Source: Yoonia sp. I 8.24
GTDB taxonomy: Bacteria; Pseudomonadota; Alphaproteobacteria; Rhodobacterales; Rhodobacteraceae
DNA length: 43,525 nucleotides
Direction of reading: 5' to 3'
Assembly: GCF_022096995.1 (NCBI RefSeq)
Contig: NZ_JACXGQ010000014.1
Coordinates: 1 to 43,525 of the forward strand
Part shown: piece by piece, positions 23,802 through 31,987 of the stretch
How positions within the stretch are numbered: the stretch's first letter is position 1
How the letters are laid out: every line of letters starts with the position of its first letter
Translations under genes and position numbers: made by a program
The notes under the pieces: generated by a model
Database searches by the model: none
Told to the model about the DNA's origin: nothing
What the model saw: the letters and a program-made list of their open reading frames with translations, nothing else

Positions 23802-25829
23802 CTAGCCAACACTGACGTTTTCGCTTGCCGTGTTGGCGCCTTCCGCCATCTTAGTGACCTCGCCTTCTAACTGCTCGAGATCGCTTAGAGCGAGTTCAAC
23901 CTGACTGACGTCCTCTGCGGACGGACTTTCGAGCACCAAGTGCACCTGTGCGTCGAAATCCATTTCAAATTGCCGCTGATCGTCTGCAATCACCGCTGCG
24001 CGCACTTGGGGTACGTCCCGTCGTCGTTTTTTCGTTGTCGTAGCTGGTCTGCGGCTCCATGACGGGGCCTCGCCAGCTTTTGCCTCAGACGTAACTTGAG
24101 ACCCTGTCGTGTCTGACGCTGCCGCTGCTCCTTTGCGGTTTTGAGCATCGCCACTCGGTCTGTCCTCTGCGCCAACGGGAAAAGGCATCTCCCCCCTCTG
24201 CGCCGCATGAATGCGCTTGAAGGAGGGATCATCAAAGTACTGTATTCGCTTGGCCCGCACCGGCATCTGCGCATCTACAACCACGACGATCTCATCAAGC
24301 GGCAACCGGCGCGCTTCGTCCTCTGGCAACAACGATGTCTCCTCCGTCCTTGTCGACTGGCTCCTGCCCTCAAATGGGTTCTTACCAATGGATCTTGATT
24401 TGGTGACCACGGTCTTCGTCGTCTTCCCGACCGCCTTGCTCAATTCTTCGACCGTCTTTTCATCTGAGGGCGTGAGATAAAGCTTCACGCCCGCGTTGCC
24501 CTGCAGTGCCCGCCGGGTGTTCTCACCGTATATTTCATCGATGGCAGGGATGGTCTGGGTGACCACAGCGAGATGCCCGCGATAGTGACGCAAAACTTCG
24601 ATGCTTTCCGCGACGATCGGCATTTTTCCCAACCGGTTAAACTCATCGAGCATGATCATCACCGGCCATGGTTCATCCGAACCCGGCTCTTTGTCTTGCA
24701 AGGCAGACAGCAGGTCAGAAAACAGCAGCCGGATGAGTGGTGCGAGTGGTTTTACCATCAGGGGCTGGACGACCAGATAGACGCTGAACGGCTTCTTGCG
24801 AATCGTGCGGAAATCAAAATCTGACACGGCCGTGGCCTCATCAATCGCTGGATTCTGCCATTGATCCAAACCTGACGTCATCAACAGAGACACATAGGAC
24901 GTCAGCGTATCGTTGTTCGTGGAAGCCAGCCGCGTGAATATCAACTTCGCCGCCTTGTTCTCGACCTCGTGAGACCGCGCCAAATATTCCTTCTGCTTGT
25001 TCCCGCCTGAAGCCGCGATGCGATAGATTTCTCCTAAGGTCGGCTTCTTGCGCTGAAACGCCAACAGTCCTGCGGCGACAAACAAATCAATCCCGCCCTT
25101 CAGCAGGCCTTGGACACGATCATTGTCGTTCTGCAGAAACAGCGTTGCCAACAGCTGCAACTCCATCTGCTGGCGCGCTGGATCCTTCAGATCATTGATG
25201 CGCAGAAGCGGATTGTAGCGATGCGTCCGCTTGCCCAGCCAATCCGTCGGTGCAAACCGGAAGACCTCGTCTCCCTGAGCGGCCCTATGGCGCGCTGTCG
25301 CCTCATAGCATTCTCCCTTCACATCCAAGGTCACAGCTGAGCCCTGCCACGTCAGCAGGTTCGGAATGACAAATCCGGTCGTCTTACCCCGTCCCGTCGG
25401 AGCCACGATCAGAGCATGGGGGAAAGTCGTTGAGCAGAGAAACGGTGCCTTGGACTTTGGCTTTCCAAGTTTGCCGATCACAAAGCCGGTTCCCGGTTTG
25501 CCGAAGAACCCGTTCCGCTTCATCTCGCGGCGTGTCTGCCAATGCGTATAGCCAAAGCGGGTGAGCGCCGAACCGGACATCGCAAGGCTCATCAAAAGGC
25601 CGGCCACCCCTGCCCCGCCCATGATCAGGTTGATCAGTTGGAAATCATCCGGCCGGAACGCCCGCAGCGCCAGATAGTTCTTGGCGATGTAGAAAAAATC
25701 GATCTCAGCCCCGAACCCCATATCCCGGAACGTCAACACCGCTGATGCCATCACATAGCCGATGGCGATCGCGACCAGCGTGACCAAGACCACCCCGATC
25801 GCGAGCCGAGTTTTGCCTATGGTTCCCAT
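23802..25829 (-). CDS. virD4: VirD4/TraG-type conjugal coupling protein
   Basis: A 675-aa ATPase that links the relaxase-DNA complex to a type IV secretion channel. Two membrane segments lie at about 8-30 and 62-85; then Walker A (APTGRGKTTGF at about 142) and Walker B (VMIMLDEFNRLG at about 395), with QTIPAIDEIYG after it. The C-terminal 130 residues are a charged tail. Its ATG overlaps the relaxase stop (TGATG). No virB channel genes are on the plasmid, so it would need a resident system from another replicon. Confidence 0.93.
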   Translation of the reverse strand: MGTIGKTRLAIGVVLVTLVAIAIGYVMASAVLTFRDMGFGAEIDFFYIAKNYLALRAFRPDDFQLINLIMGGAGVAGLLMSLAMSGSALTRFGYTHWQTRREMKRNGFFGKPGTGFVIGKLGKPKSKAPFLCSTTFPHALIVAPTGRGKTTGFVIPNLLTWQGSAVTLDVKGECYEATARHRAAQGDEVFRFAPTDWLGKRTHRYNPLLRINDLKDPARQQMELQLLATLFLQNDNDRVQGLLKGGIDLFVAAGLLAFQRKKPTLGEIYRIAASGGNKQKEYLARSHEVENKAAKLIFTRLASTNNDTLTSYVSLLMTSGLDQWQNPAIDEATAVSDFDFRTIRKKPFSVYLVVQPLMVKPLAPLIRLLFSDLLSALQDKEPGSDEPWPVMIMLDEFNRLGKMPIVAESIEVLRHYRGHLAVVTQTIPAIDEIYGENTRRALQGNAGVKLYLTPSDEKTVEELSKAVGKTTKTVVTKSRSIGKNPFEGRSQSTRTEETSLLPEDEARRLPLDEIVVVVDAQMPVRAKRIQYFDDPSFKRIHAAQRGEMPFPVGAEDRPSGDAQNRKGAAAASDTTGSQVTSEAKAGEAPSWSRRPATTTKKRRRDVPQVRAAVIADDQRQFEMDFDAQVHLVLESPSAEDVSQVELALSDLEQLEGEVTKMAEGANTASENVSVG

Positions 25830-27685
25830 CAGTGTGTCTGGCCGCGGTCGGTTTCACCATCGACAAGATCGGCGCGGTCGCGCTCGTACTCTCTGTCCGC
25901 GATTTCTTCGACCACCGTTCGCGCTGCTTCGCTGTTTGCCGTCGCTGCGTCTGATTGCAGATAGGCTTTCGCCGCGTAGAGCCGATCAAGGCGATCCTCA
26001 ATCTGAGCTTTGAAGACATCCGCATCGCCGTCTCGCAATTCAGCCACCTGCGTGTCATCCAACTCCCGCTCAACCGAGTCACGGTAGTTCTGGCGTGCGT
26101 CGTCATCGGCGAAGGGCGATGACAGATTGCCATCCCTCTCGTGTGCAATGACACGCTGCAGTTCTTCATTGGTATTGGGTTCGGCTGCGATCTCCCGCCC
26201 GACCTCTCGTGCCGTGACGCTGTTGCGATCAAACAAATCGTCGCGGAACTCTTCAATCACACCGTCTTCGCGCAACACCTGCTCGCGCTCCAGAGTGATC
26301 CCCAACTGAACATGGACGCGATTGAGGGTTTCTCTGGCCTGCTCAAGATCCGCACGGCGTTCCAAATTGAGCCCATCCGTTTCAGCAACCCGCGCCAGAT
26401 CATCCGCGATCCACTGGCGCTCAAGTGCTGCGTTTTGTGCTCCAGCTTCCATACGGGCCACAACAACGCCCGTACTGATCCCAGTGCCGCGCAGAGCTGT
26501 ATCAACCTGTGCCCGCACGTCTGGGTCGTGCAGTCGATCCAACTGCTCGCGTTCAATGTTGTCCTCAGAATAGACCCCGCCATCTGACGGTCGCTCTGTC
26601 AGTGTCACAGACCGCAGCCCCAGCGGCTGCATATGCGCAAGACGCGCCTGGATCTCGTTGAGGCTCTTCTCCAACTTAGGGCGCTGAACCTCTGACGTCT
26701 CCGCGATCATGCCTTGGATCCGCGCAACCTGATCCGCATAGCGGGTCTTCAGGTCATCAAAGCTTTGCTCTTCGGCCATGTAGATGTCTCCCTCCAAGTT
26801 GAGCCGCCCGCCCTGCGCCAACACTTCGCCGGCGCGGAACAATGCGTCGGCAATATCGTCCCGGTTCTTGCGCGACGCCTCTGCCGCCAGCGACTGGTAT
26901 ATTTCTCGGGTGTTTGCGATCTCGGCCAAGGCACGCTGCAAGTCCGCGCCGACGCGCTCTCGTTGCTCCGCCTCGCGCCCCTGGTTCTTGGCGGCATAGA
27001 CCTTTCGCGTCCTCGGCGGATAGTGCACCACGCCGCGATCGATGCGACGGGTGGCCTCAAGGCGGACACCGTATTTCTCGGCCTCCTCGACCATCGCCAG
27101 CCGGAAGTCGTCATAGTTGAAACGATGGTTGCGCGCCAAATAGAAGAACTCCCCCTCCTGCGACCGGCGGTTCAGCACGATATGCGCGTGAGGGTGATCG
27201 CGGTCTTCGTGGACGGCGATGATGTAGTCAAAGTGCCCGTCGTCATTCTGAAAAAACCGTTCAGCAACATCTGAGGCGATGTCGCGTACATCCTCTCCAT
27301 CCGTCCCAATCGGAAACGACATGAGCATATGTGTGGTCTGTCCGAGCTTGGGTTTGAACCCCGCGCTCCATCGCTTGGCAAAGCGCTCTGTCAGGTCTTT
27401 GATCTCGCGATTATCGAGCTTGGATTTGCCATCCAGGAACCCACTACTGTCCACAATATGGGTAGACTTGGTGGTAAGATATCCAAGCTGGTTCGACAGC
27501 TCTGATTTGGAGTTTGTGCCTCCACCTCGGATGGCTTTGAACACTGCCGCCCGGTGCCCGGCTGCAGCCCGAACAAGCTGCCGCTGCTTGGAGACGTGCA
27601 GCCCTTGCATCGAGCCCCGGATGCGGCTCCAGCCATCCTGAAACACTGCGCCTGTTACGGCGTCAACCGCATCATTCAGCCGCAT
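25829..27685 (-). CDS. virD2: VirD2-type relaxase
   Basis: A 618-aa DNA-nicking enzyme that starts transfer. The metal-binding triad HEDRDHPHAHIVLN is at about residue 158, and a Tyr-rich part follows (YLARNHRFNYDDFRLAMVEE). The long C-terminus (about 230-618) is alpha-helical and charged, with no second domain I can name. The start is ATG at 27685 with GAGGGAG upstream; a TTG two codons earlier is less likely. It overlaps the MobC-like gene and the coupling-protein gene, making a three-gene mobilisation operon. Confidence 0.9.
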   Translation of the reverse strand: MRLNDAVDAVTGAVFQDGWSRIRGSMQGLHVSKQRQLVRAAAGHRAAVFKAIRGGGTNSKSELSNQLGYLTTKSTHIVDSSGFLDGKSKLDNREIKDLTERFAKRWSAGFKPKLGQTTHMLMSFPIGTDGEDVRDIASDVAERFFQNDDGHFDYIIAVHEDRDHPHAHIVLNRRSQEGEFFYLARNHRFNYDDFRLAMVEEAEKYGVRLEATRRIDRGVVHYPPRTRKVYAAKNQGREAEQRERVGADLQRALAEIANTREIYQSLAAEASRKNRDDIADALFRAGEVLAQGGRLNLEGDIYMAEEQSFDDLKTRYADQVARIQGMIAETSEVQRPKLEKSLNEIQARLAHMQPLGLRSVTLTERPSDGGVYSEDNIEREQLDRLHDPDVRAQVDTALRGTGISTGVVVARMEAGAQNAALERQWIADDLARVAETDGLNLERRADLEQARETLNRVHVQLGITLEREQVLREDGVIEEFRDDLFDRNSVTAREVGREIAAEPNTNEELQRVIAHERDGNLSSPFADDDARQNYRDSVERELDDTQVAELRDGDADVFKAQIEDRLDRLYAAKAYLQSDAATANSEAARTVVEEIADREYERDRADLVDGETDRGQTH

Positions 27686-28253
27686 GCGCAAACTCCCTCA
27701 AGGCGGCGGTAGCCTCAAGCTGCATCGCGTCTCGACGACGACGCACGAGCAGGTCGATCTCATCGGCACTGTCGAGAATGAAGCGTGCCAGCCCGCGCAT
27801 CTGCGCGAGGCGAATGTCGGAGAACTCTGCACTGGCCCCCTGCCCCAAGCGGTTAGCTTTGGTCATCTGCTTGGCGATTTGGGCGACCCCATTGCCCACC
27901 TCGCTCAGAGACGCCCTGTAGCGCGCCATCTCAGCAGCAAGCAGGGCGTCAGGCACAAAGACCCCTCCAGCGGCCTGTATGAGCCTTCTCAGCCCCTCTG
28001 AGCGTGTTCCTATGCCTGCGGTAACTAAGACCCTATCAAACGCTGCAAGTTCGCCCTGCGTGACTTTGACACTCACGGCAGCAGTTGGAATAGCCGTATC
28101 CGTTTGTCGCTCAGCATCACTCTTCAGTGTATATTGGATGGTTCGGGGGGTGACGCCAAAGCGCCTGGAAAGCTCAGTCGATGAGACGCCCTCCGCGGCT
28201 TCGCGAACGATTTCCATGCGTTGCGCACTGGTGAGACGTTTTGAGCGAGACAT
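27672..28253 (-). CDS. MobC-like relaxosome accessory protein
   Basis: A 193-aa DNA-binding protein. Residues 1-45 are a helix-turn-helix (EIVREAAEGVSSTELSRRFG, then VTPRTIQYTLK). The middle (about 60-110) resembles relaxosome proteins (TQGELAAFDRVLVTAGIGTRSEGLRRLI) and the end is a long helix with MobC-like SEVGNGVAQIAKQMTKANR. It would bind oriT next to the gene and help the relaxase. First gene of the mobilisation operon. Confidence 0.8.
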   Translation of the reverse strand: MSRSKRLTSAQRMEIVREAAEGVSSTELSRRFGVTPRTIQYTLKSDAERQTDTAIPTAAVSVKVTQGELAAFDRVLVTAGIGTRSEGLRRLIQAAGGVFVPDALLAAEMARYRASLSEVGNGVAQIAKQMTKANRLGQGASAEFSDIRLAQMRGLARFILDSADEIDLLVRRRRDAMQLEATAALREFAHAAE

Positions 28254-28500
28254 GCGAAGAAAGACCCCCTATTTCCTGCCACCTTCATACAAGGCTGCTC
28301 CCACCATACGAAACTATACACAATAGTCAATAATATACTTACGGAGAATTGATGCGCAGGCAGCCTTGTATTCCTTTCACGGCCCAAGCACCGCTGGTGC
28401 GAGGTCGCGCCCGAAAGGGCGCTCTGGAAGCCTCTAGTAGCGGACATCATTTAATATTCGCGAGGTGACCAATCATGGCCTCGCAGGGCCAATCTAACTT
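28254..28500. other. Probable oriT region
   Basis: This gene-free stretch lies directly upstream of the mobilisation operon. It contains a perfect 12-base inverted repeat (ATACAAGGCTGC at 28288-28299 and GCAGCCTTGTAT at 28360-28371) around an AT-rich core, and hairpins GCACC-GCT-GGTGC (28388-28400) and GCGCCC-GAAA-GGGCGC (28407-28422). TTTCCTGCC (28273-28281) resembles the ATCCTG-type nick core used by VirD2/IncP-like relaxases. The nick position is a guess; the region call rests on place and structure. Nothing supported at 28501-28641. Confidence 0.6.
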
Positions 28501-28641
28501 GGACCGCAGCCCCGAGCGGACACTTTGAGAGGCCGCCCAAGTTCGTCAAAGAAACCTGTGACAGCACCATTACCTCGATCGCAAACACCGACATATAGAA
28601 GCAACCGCCATGTCTGGCGGCTGCTTAGATTTCAGGTAAAT

Positions 28642-28869
28642 TCAGGCAGCGTCGCCATCATGATCAGTAAGAGACATTGCCTCTGTGACGCTGACGAACA
28701 GTGGAGTGATTAAGTACTCACCACCTGGCGCATTTGGCGGTGTGACAGCAACGATGGCGGAGACAGGTTCACAATCTAGAAAGCACGAGAACAAAGCAAA
28801 GTTATCATGGTCTCCTGATGTCAGCGCCTCGAATGCGCTGACATGTTCAGGGCGGATATTTGTACTCAT
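28642..28869 (-). CDS. Small acidic hypothetical protein of the leading region
   Basis: A 75-aa protein rich in acidic and small residues, with no recognised domain or signal. Its ATG shares bases with the stop of the DUF2958 gene (ATGA), which supports it as real. It ends about 140 bases from the probable oriT and is transcribed toward it. Confidence 0.6.
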   Translation of the reverse strand: MSTNIRPEHVSAFEALTSGDHDNFALFSCFLDCEPVSAIVAVTPPNAPGGEYLITPLFVSVTEAMSLTDHDGDAA

Positions 28870-29225
28870 GCCAGGATTCCTCCGGCATCGCGGGCACGTT
28901 CAGCGTATACGCTGAGAGGGGCATCTGCTTGGAAGTGCAAGTCGCGCTCGATCGGCAAGCCAAGGCGACCTCGATGGGCCAGAAGCACGCTGATCCGAAC
29001 AGAGCCAAGTTCGGGAAAACCAAGGCCCAGATCACAAAGACCAAACGCGATATCTGGATCATCAGGTTCGGTCTCAGAGAGGAGCCAGGTTGCACCTCCG
29101 TCGGGTGTGAAGAGTTTGACCACTGGCGGGTGGTCGATGGTGTCTTCGCCAGCTTGGATGCGGGCGAAATTTGCTTGGCCATTGGCGGCAAGTTGATCGA
29201 GAATTTTCTGTGGCAAGAGGTTCAT
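28866..29225 (-). CDS. DUF2958 domain protein
   Basis: A 119-aa protein matching DUF2958: opens LLPQKILDQLAANGQ, then VKLFTPDGGATWLLSETEPDD, then DIAFGLCDLGLGFPELG and a C-terminal part with PIERDLHF. This family is frequent on conjugative elements; its function is unknown. The start at 29225 was chosen because the family begins there. Coupled to the 75-aa gene downstream and 69 bases after the 66-aa gene. Confidence 0.85.
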   Translation of the reverse strand: MNLLPQKILDQLAANGQANFARIQAGEDTIDHPPVVKLFTPDGGATWLLSETEPDDPDIAFGLCDLGLGFPELGSVRISVLLAHRGRLGLPIERDLHFQADAPLSVYAERARDAGGILA

Positions 29226-29293
29226 AAGACTGTCCTTCAGGAATTTGGTTGTGAAGTTCGAGAGGGCCACCTGCCCTCCCGTGAGGTGGGCGT

Positions 29294-29494
29294 TCACTCG
29301 ACGACCGGTGCATCGTCGGGGTCCGCCTTCGGCTCGAAGAGGACCAATTCGCCGTTGATCGGATTTGCGAAGAGCTGGATGGTCATGAAGGTTTTGGCTC
29401 CTTCGTTTTGAGGGAAGGCGACGCCAACTTTGTGAAAGCGCGTCTTGCCGTCTTTGCCGGTGTCCGGGGTTGTGACTGTGTAATATTTGGTCAT
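29294..29494 (-). CDS. Small hypothetical protein of the leading region
   Basis: A 66-aa protein with a beta-rich pattern and no named domain (TKYYTVTTPDTGKDGKTRF, then IQLFANPINGELVLFEP). GAAAGGAA lies seven bases before the ATG. First of three genes running toward oriT. Hairpin element B lies 60-115 bases upstream. Confidence 0.65.
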   Translation of the reverse strand: MTKYYTVTTPDTGKDGKTRFHKVGVAFPQNEGAKTFMTIQLFANPINGELVLFEPKADPDDAPVVE

Positions 29495-29555
29495 GTCGGG
29501 TTCCTTTCATTTTCGATGCAAACGAGAAACCGGGACCGGTCGGACTGGCTGTCAC

Positions 29556-29609
29556 GCAGAACTTTGCTCCGCGCGGAATGGACGCGCAGCGGACAGGGGA
29601 AAGTTCTGC
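29556..29609. promoter_or_regulatory. Leader hairpin element B
   Basis: A perfect 10-base inverted repeat (GCAGAACTTT at 29556-29565, AAAGTTCTGC at 29600-29609) with a GC-rich centre. It resembles element A at 3021-3068 in arms, spacing (54 versus 48 bases) and inner blocks (CGCGCG, GGAATG, CAGGGGA). A CTGCGACC block follows at about 29621. It is placed as a promoter or leader of the leading-region genes. Confidence 0.5.
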
Positions 29610-29619
29610 TTGAAGAGAG

Positions 29620-30236
29620 CCTGCGACCGACAGACAGGTCAGGTCACGGAGATTGCATCAGGAAGAAAACGAGAGGTAGCCGACTGAGCAATTCATGGCT
29701 ACGACACCACCCGATTGGCAAGATGGCTTGGGCGTGGTTCAAAACGGCGATCATTCATCCACGAGTTGTGGCTGTCAGGAATGACACCCCTACATGCTAT
29801 CTGACTTTTTGGTGGATGTTCGAGCCCCGACCCGCCAGCGCGCGCCGATTTGTATAGGACCAGACCTCCAGTCGACAGAATGGCCGGGCCGGAACTAAAT
29901 CCGACGAAGACTGCAGACCCCAAGCAGCCAGTGACCCGGCAAATGGAAACATCAATGTCACTGGCGCAAACTACCAGTGGACTGTTCCGGTAGGTTGCTG
30001 GGTACTTCGTGAGAGGAAGCAGCCGTTCATACAAAGTGCCGCGAACGGCAGGAGAGAGCCCAACCCAGCCATTGTTATTTCATGCTGCGCGCGCTCGCAG
30101 CGAGAAAAATGCGGTACAATCGAATACTCAGTGTCGTCGCTAGGCGCAAGTAAACAGCCATTCTTGCAGGACGCAGCAATTTCATGCCTTGATTTTCAGG
30201 TTTGGGGCCGAGCGGACTTCTGCAAGACCCGCTTTG
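29620..30236. other. Long non-coding stretch between leading region and mer genes
   Basis: Several open frames exist, but none has a ribosome-binding site or protein-like composition. The sequence looks like joined scraps of intergenic DNA, with a block near 30020 that pairs as GCCGTTC / GAACGGC. Nothing I can name. Confidence 0.5.
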
Positions 30237-30647
30237 CTAAGGTGCGCCCAAACCGAAGCCATCCTTCATCAAAGCGTCCAACATGGGACATGCTGCAGTG
30301 CCGTCATCGCAGTTCTTGGATAGGCTCAAGAGCGCTTCTCGGAGGCGCATAAGGTTCTCAATCTTTGCGTTAATCTCGTCCAAATGGTTCTCGGCCATGG
30401 TTTTAACTTCACCACATGATCGGTCATTCTGATCAGTTAGCGATAGAAAGGTCTGTATGATCGCGATCGGAAAACCCAAATCTCGGCACCGCCGCACGAA
30501 CCTGAGTTTGGCAATTTCGTCGTTTGAATACAGCCTGCGCCCTCCAGCGGAGCGACCAGGCTTCGGAACAATCCCCTCACGCTCATAGTACCGGATCGTT
30601 TCGACGTTCACGCCGCTTTGTTCCGACGCTTTGCCGATGGTAAACAT
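30237..30647 (-). CDS. merR: MerR, mercury-responsive regulator
   Basis: A 136-aa MerR protein. Residues 1-70 hold the winged helix (MFTIGKASEQSGVNVETIRY, then YEREGIVPKPGR) and the dimer helix follows. The Hg-binding cysteines fit the MerR pattern: one in RSCGEVK at about 79, and two in KNCDDGTAACPML at about 114 and 121. The start at 30647 gives the conserved opening. Divergent from merT over a promoter with a 19-base spacer. Confidence 0.92.
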   Translation of the reverse strand: MFTIGKASEQSGVNVETIRYYEREGIVPKPGRSAGGRRLYSNDEIAKLRFVRRCRDLGFPIAIIQTFLSLTDQNDRSCGEVKTMAENHLDEINAKIENLMRLREALLSLSKNCDDGTAACPMLDALMKDGFGLGAP

Positions 30648-30652
30648 TTCGC

Positions 30653-30683
30653 TTGCTCCTGTAGTGGCTACAGGAAGTAGAAA
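30653..30683 (+). promoter_or_regulatory. MerR-controlled promoter of merT
   Basis: TTGCTC (30653-30658) and TAGAAA (30678-30683) are 19 bases apart, the long spacer typical of MerR promoters. A dyad (TCCTGTAG at 30657-30664, CTACAGGA at 30668-30675) lies between the boxes. Confidence 0.85.
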
Positions 30684-30689
30684 AGCAAA

Positions 30690-31076
30690 ATGGACTTGAA
30701 TGCAAATCAACAAGCGGTGGCAGAATCCGGCAGTGCCGCCGGGCTTGTGATGCCCTTCGCGGCACTTTTGGCGCTGTTGTCGGCGTCGTGTTGTGTTTTG
30801 CCTATCGGCCTTTCGATATTGGGTCTCGGCGGTACATGGCTCACCATGCTTGGGCCATTCATCGCTTACCGTGGGTTCATTCTTGTCGGTGTCGCGATTG
30901 CTCTCGTTTGGGCTTGGTATCGGGTGCTTTGGCGCAGGCCATGTGGAGTGCGTCGGCGGTCCGCAATTATCTGGACCTCATTCGCAACCATCGCCTTTTT
31001 GATCGCGCTGTCTTCGCCGCTCTGGGAGGCGTCAGCGCAGCGTTTTATGTGGGATTTGTGGAGATCGACACGATGA
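30690..31076 (+). CDS. merT: MerT-like mercuric ion transporter
   Basis: A 128-aa inner-membrane protein with three hydrophobic segments and the vicinal cysteines SASCCVLPIG in the first (about residue 35), which take Hg(II) from outside. The cytoplasmic loop has a single Cys (RRPCGVRRR) where classical MerT has a pair, so hand-over may differ. It overlaps merF by four bases (ATGA). No merP is present. Confidence 0.85.
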   Translation: MDLNANQQAVAESGSAAGLVMPFAALLALLSASCCVLPIGLSILGLGGTWLTMLGPFIAYRGFILVGVAIALVWAWYRVLWRRPCGVRRRSAIIWTSFATIAFLIALSSPLWEASAQRFMWDLWRSTR

Positions 31077-31282
31077 AAAACAAACTACTGGCGCTCGGGG
31101 TGGGCGGCACGATCTTGGCCGCGCTCTGTTGCTTTACGCCGTTGCTGCCGGTCGTGCTGACCGCGCTTGGTCTGACAGGCCTACTTGGCGTCATCTACAA
31201 CGACGCTGTTTTGCTGCCAATATTGGCAGGATTTCTCATACTGACGGGGTACGCGCTATGGCGACAGAAGCAGCAAAAGTAG
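31073..31282 (+). CDS. merF: MerF-like mercury transport protein
   Basis: A 69-aa protein with two membrane helices and the Cys pair LAALCCFTPLLPVV typical of MerF. MerF normally has a second Cys pair near its end; here the tail is WRQKQQK and lacks it. Translationally coupled to merT and overlapping the next gene by 25 bases. Confidence 0.88.
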   Translation: MKNKLLALGVGGTILAALCCFTPLLPVVLTALGLTGLLGVIYNDAVLLPILAGFLILTGYALWRQKQQK

Positions 31283-31479
31283 TCTTGGAGTCGAAGCTCA
31301 CGTGTCCATCTTGCGGACACGTTGAAACCGAGACGATGCCGACTGATGCATGCCAATGGTTCTATGAATGCAAGTCATGTCAGACCGTCTTGAAGCCGCT
31401 TGAGGGGGACTGCTGCGTTTATTGTTCCTACGCGACCGTAGCATGCCCACCCATCCAAGAAGGCAAGTCCTGCTGCTAA
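31258..31479 (+). CDS. GDCCVxC domain protein
   Basis: A 73-aa cysteine-rich protein with the signature GDCCVYCSY followed by CPPIQ; further cysteines are in CPSC and CKSC pairs and a C-terminal SCC. The family occurs in metal-resistance operons and is thought to bind or pass on metal. In this plasmid it takes the place in the operon where merA might stand. Confidence 0.85.
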   Translation: MATEAAKVVLESKLTCPSCGHVETETMPTDACQWFYECKSCQTVLKPLEGDCCVYCSYATVACPPIQEGKSCC

Positions 31480-31496
31480 GAGCGTTTGCCGCCAAA

Positions 31497-31913
31497 TCAA
31501 TGTTCTCGGTGACAAAGATTATGATCAGCCAGTGACGCCAGCACATAACAATCCTCAGATACGCCATCACCTTCACATCCCTTGGACATTCGAACGAGTT
31601 CTTTCTCCAAAGCGCGCAACTTTTTTATTTTGGCACGCACATCCGTGAGCTGCGATTTCGCAATCTCCGTAGCACCTTGGCAAGAACGATCCGGGTGTTC
31701 CTGGAGTTCGATGAGGGACAGAATAGCTTCTATCGAGAAGCCCAGATCACGTGCGTGGCGAATGAAGCTCAACCGCTCCAATCCGGTTTTGTCATACCGT
31801 CTTTGGTTACCACTTGTGCGCTCGGCCTCTGCAAGAAGTCCCATTTCCTCGTAGTAGCGAATAGTTGGAACCTTGACCTTTGTGCGCTTTGAAAGCTCGC
31901 CGATAGAAAACAT
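31497..31913 (-). CDS. MerR family metal regulator (second)
   Basis: A 138-aa MerR protein (opening MFSIGELSKRTKVKVPTIRY) with Cys in RSCQGATEI at about 79 and a C-terminal CEGDGVSEDC...C cluster, like the Zn/Cd/Pb sensors of the family. Divergent from the CDF transporter over a promoter with a 19-base spacer, so it likely controls efflux. Downstream end faces the mer operon. Confidence 0.88.
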   Translation of the reverse strand: MFSIGELSKRTKVKVPTIRYYEEMGLLAEAERTSGNQRRYDKTGLERLSFIRHARDLGFSIEAILSLIELQEHPDRSCQGATEIAKSQLTDVRAKIKKLRALEKELVRMSKGCEGDGVSEDCYVLASLADHNLCHREH

Positions 31914-31924
31914 GAAAATACCTC

Positions 31925-31955
31925 TTGAACCTCTAGTCACTAGAGGCATTACACT
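31925..31955 (+). promoter_or_regulatory. MerR-type promoter of the CDF transporter
   Basis: TTGAAC (31925-31930) and TACACT (31950-31955) are 19 bases apart with a perfect dyad (CCTCTAGT / ACTAGAGG, 31930-31946) over the spacer. Likely target of the regulator at 31497-31913. Confidence 0.85.
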
Positions 31956-31987
31956 ATCATCAACATTGGATGAAAGAGGATTCCGCC

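Noticed and set aside
29699..30034. 111-aa minus-strand frame in the gap before the mer genes
   Set aside because: No ribosome-binding site, no recognisable fold, and composition unlike its neighbours.
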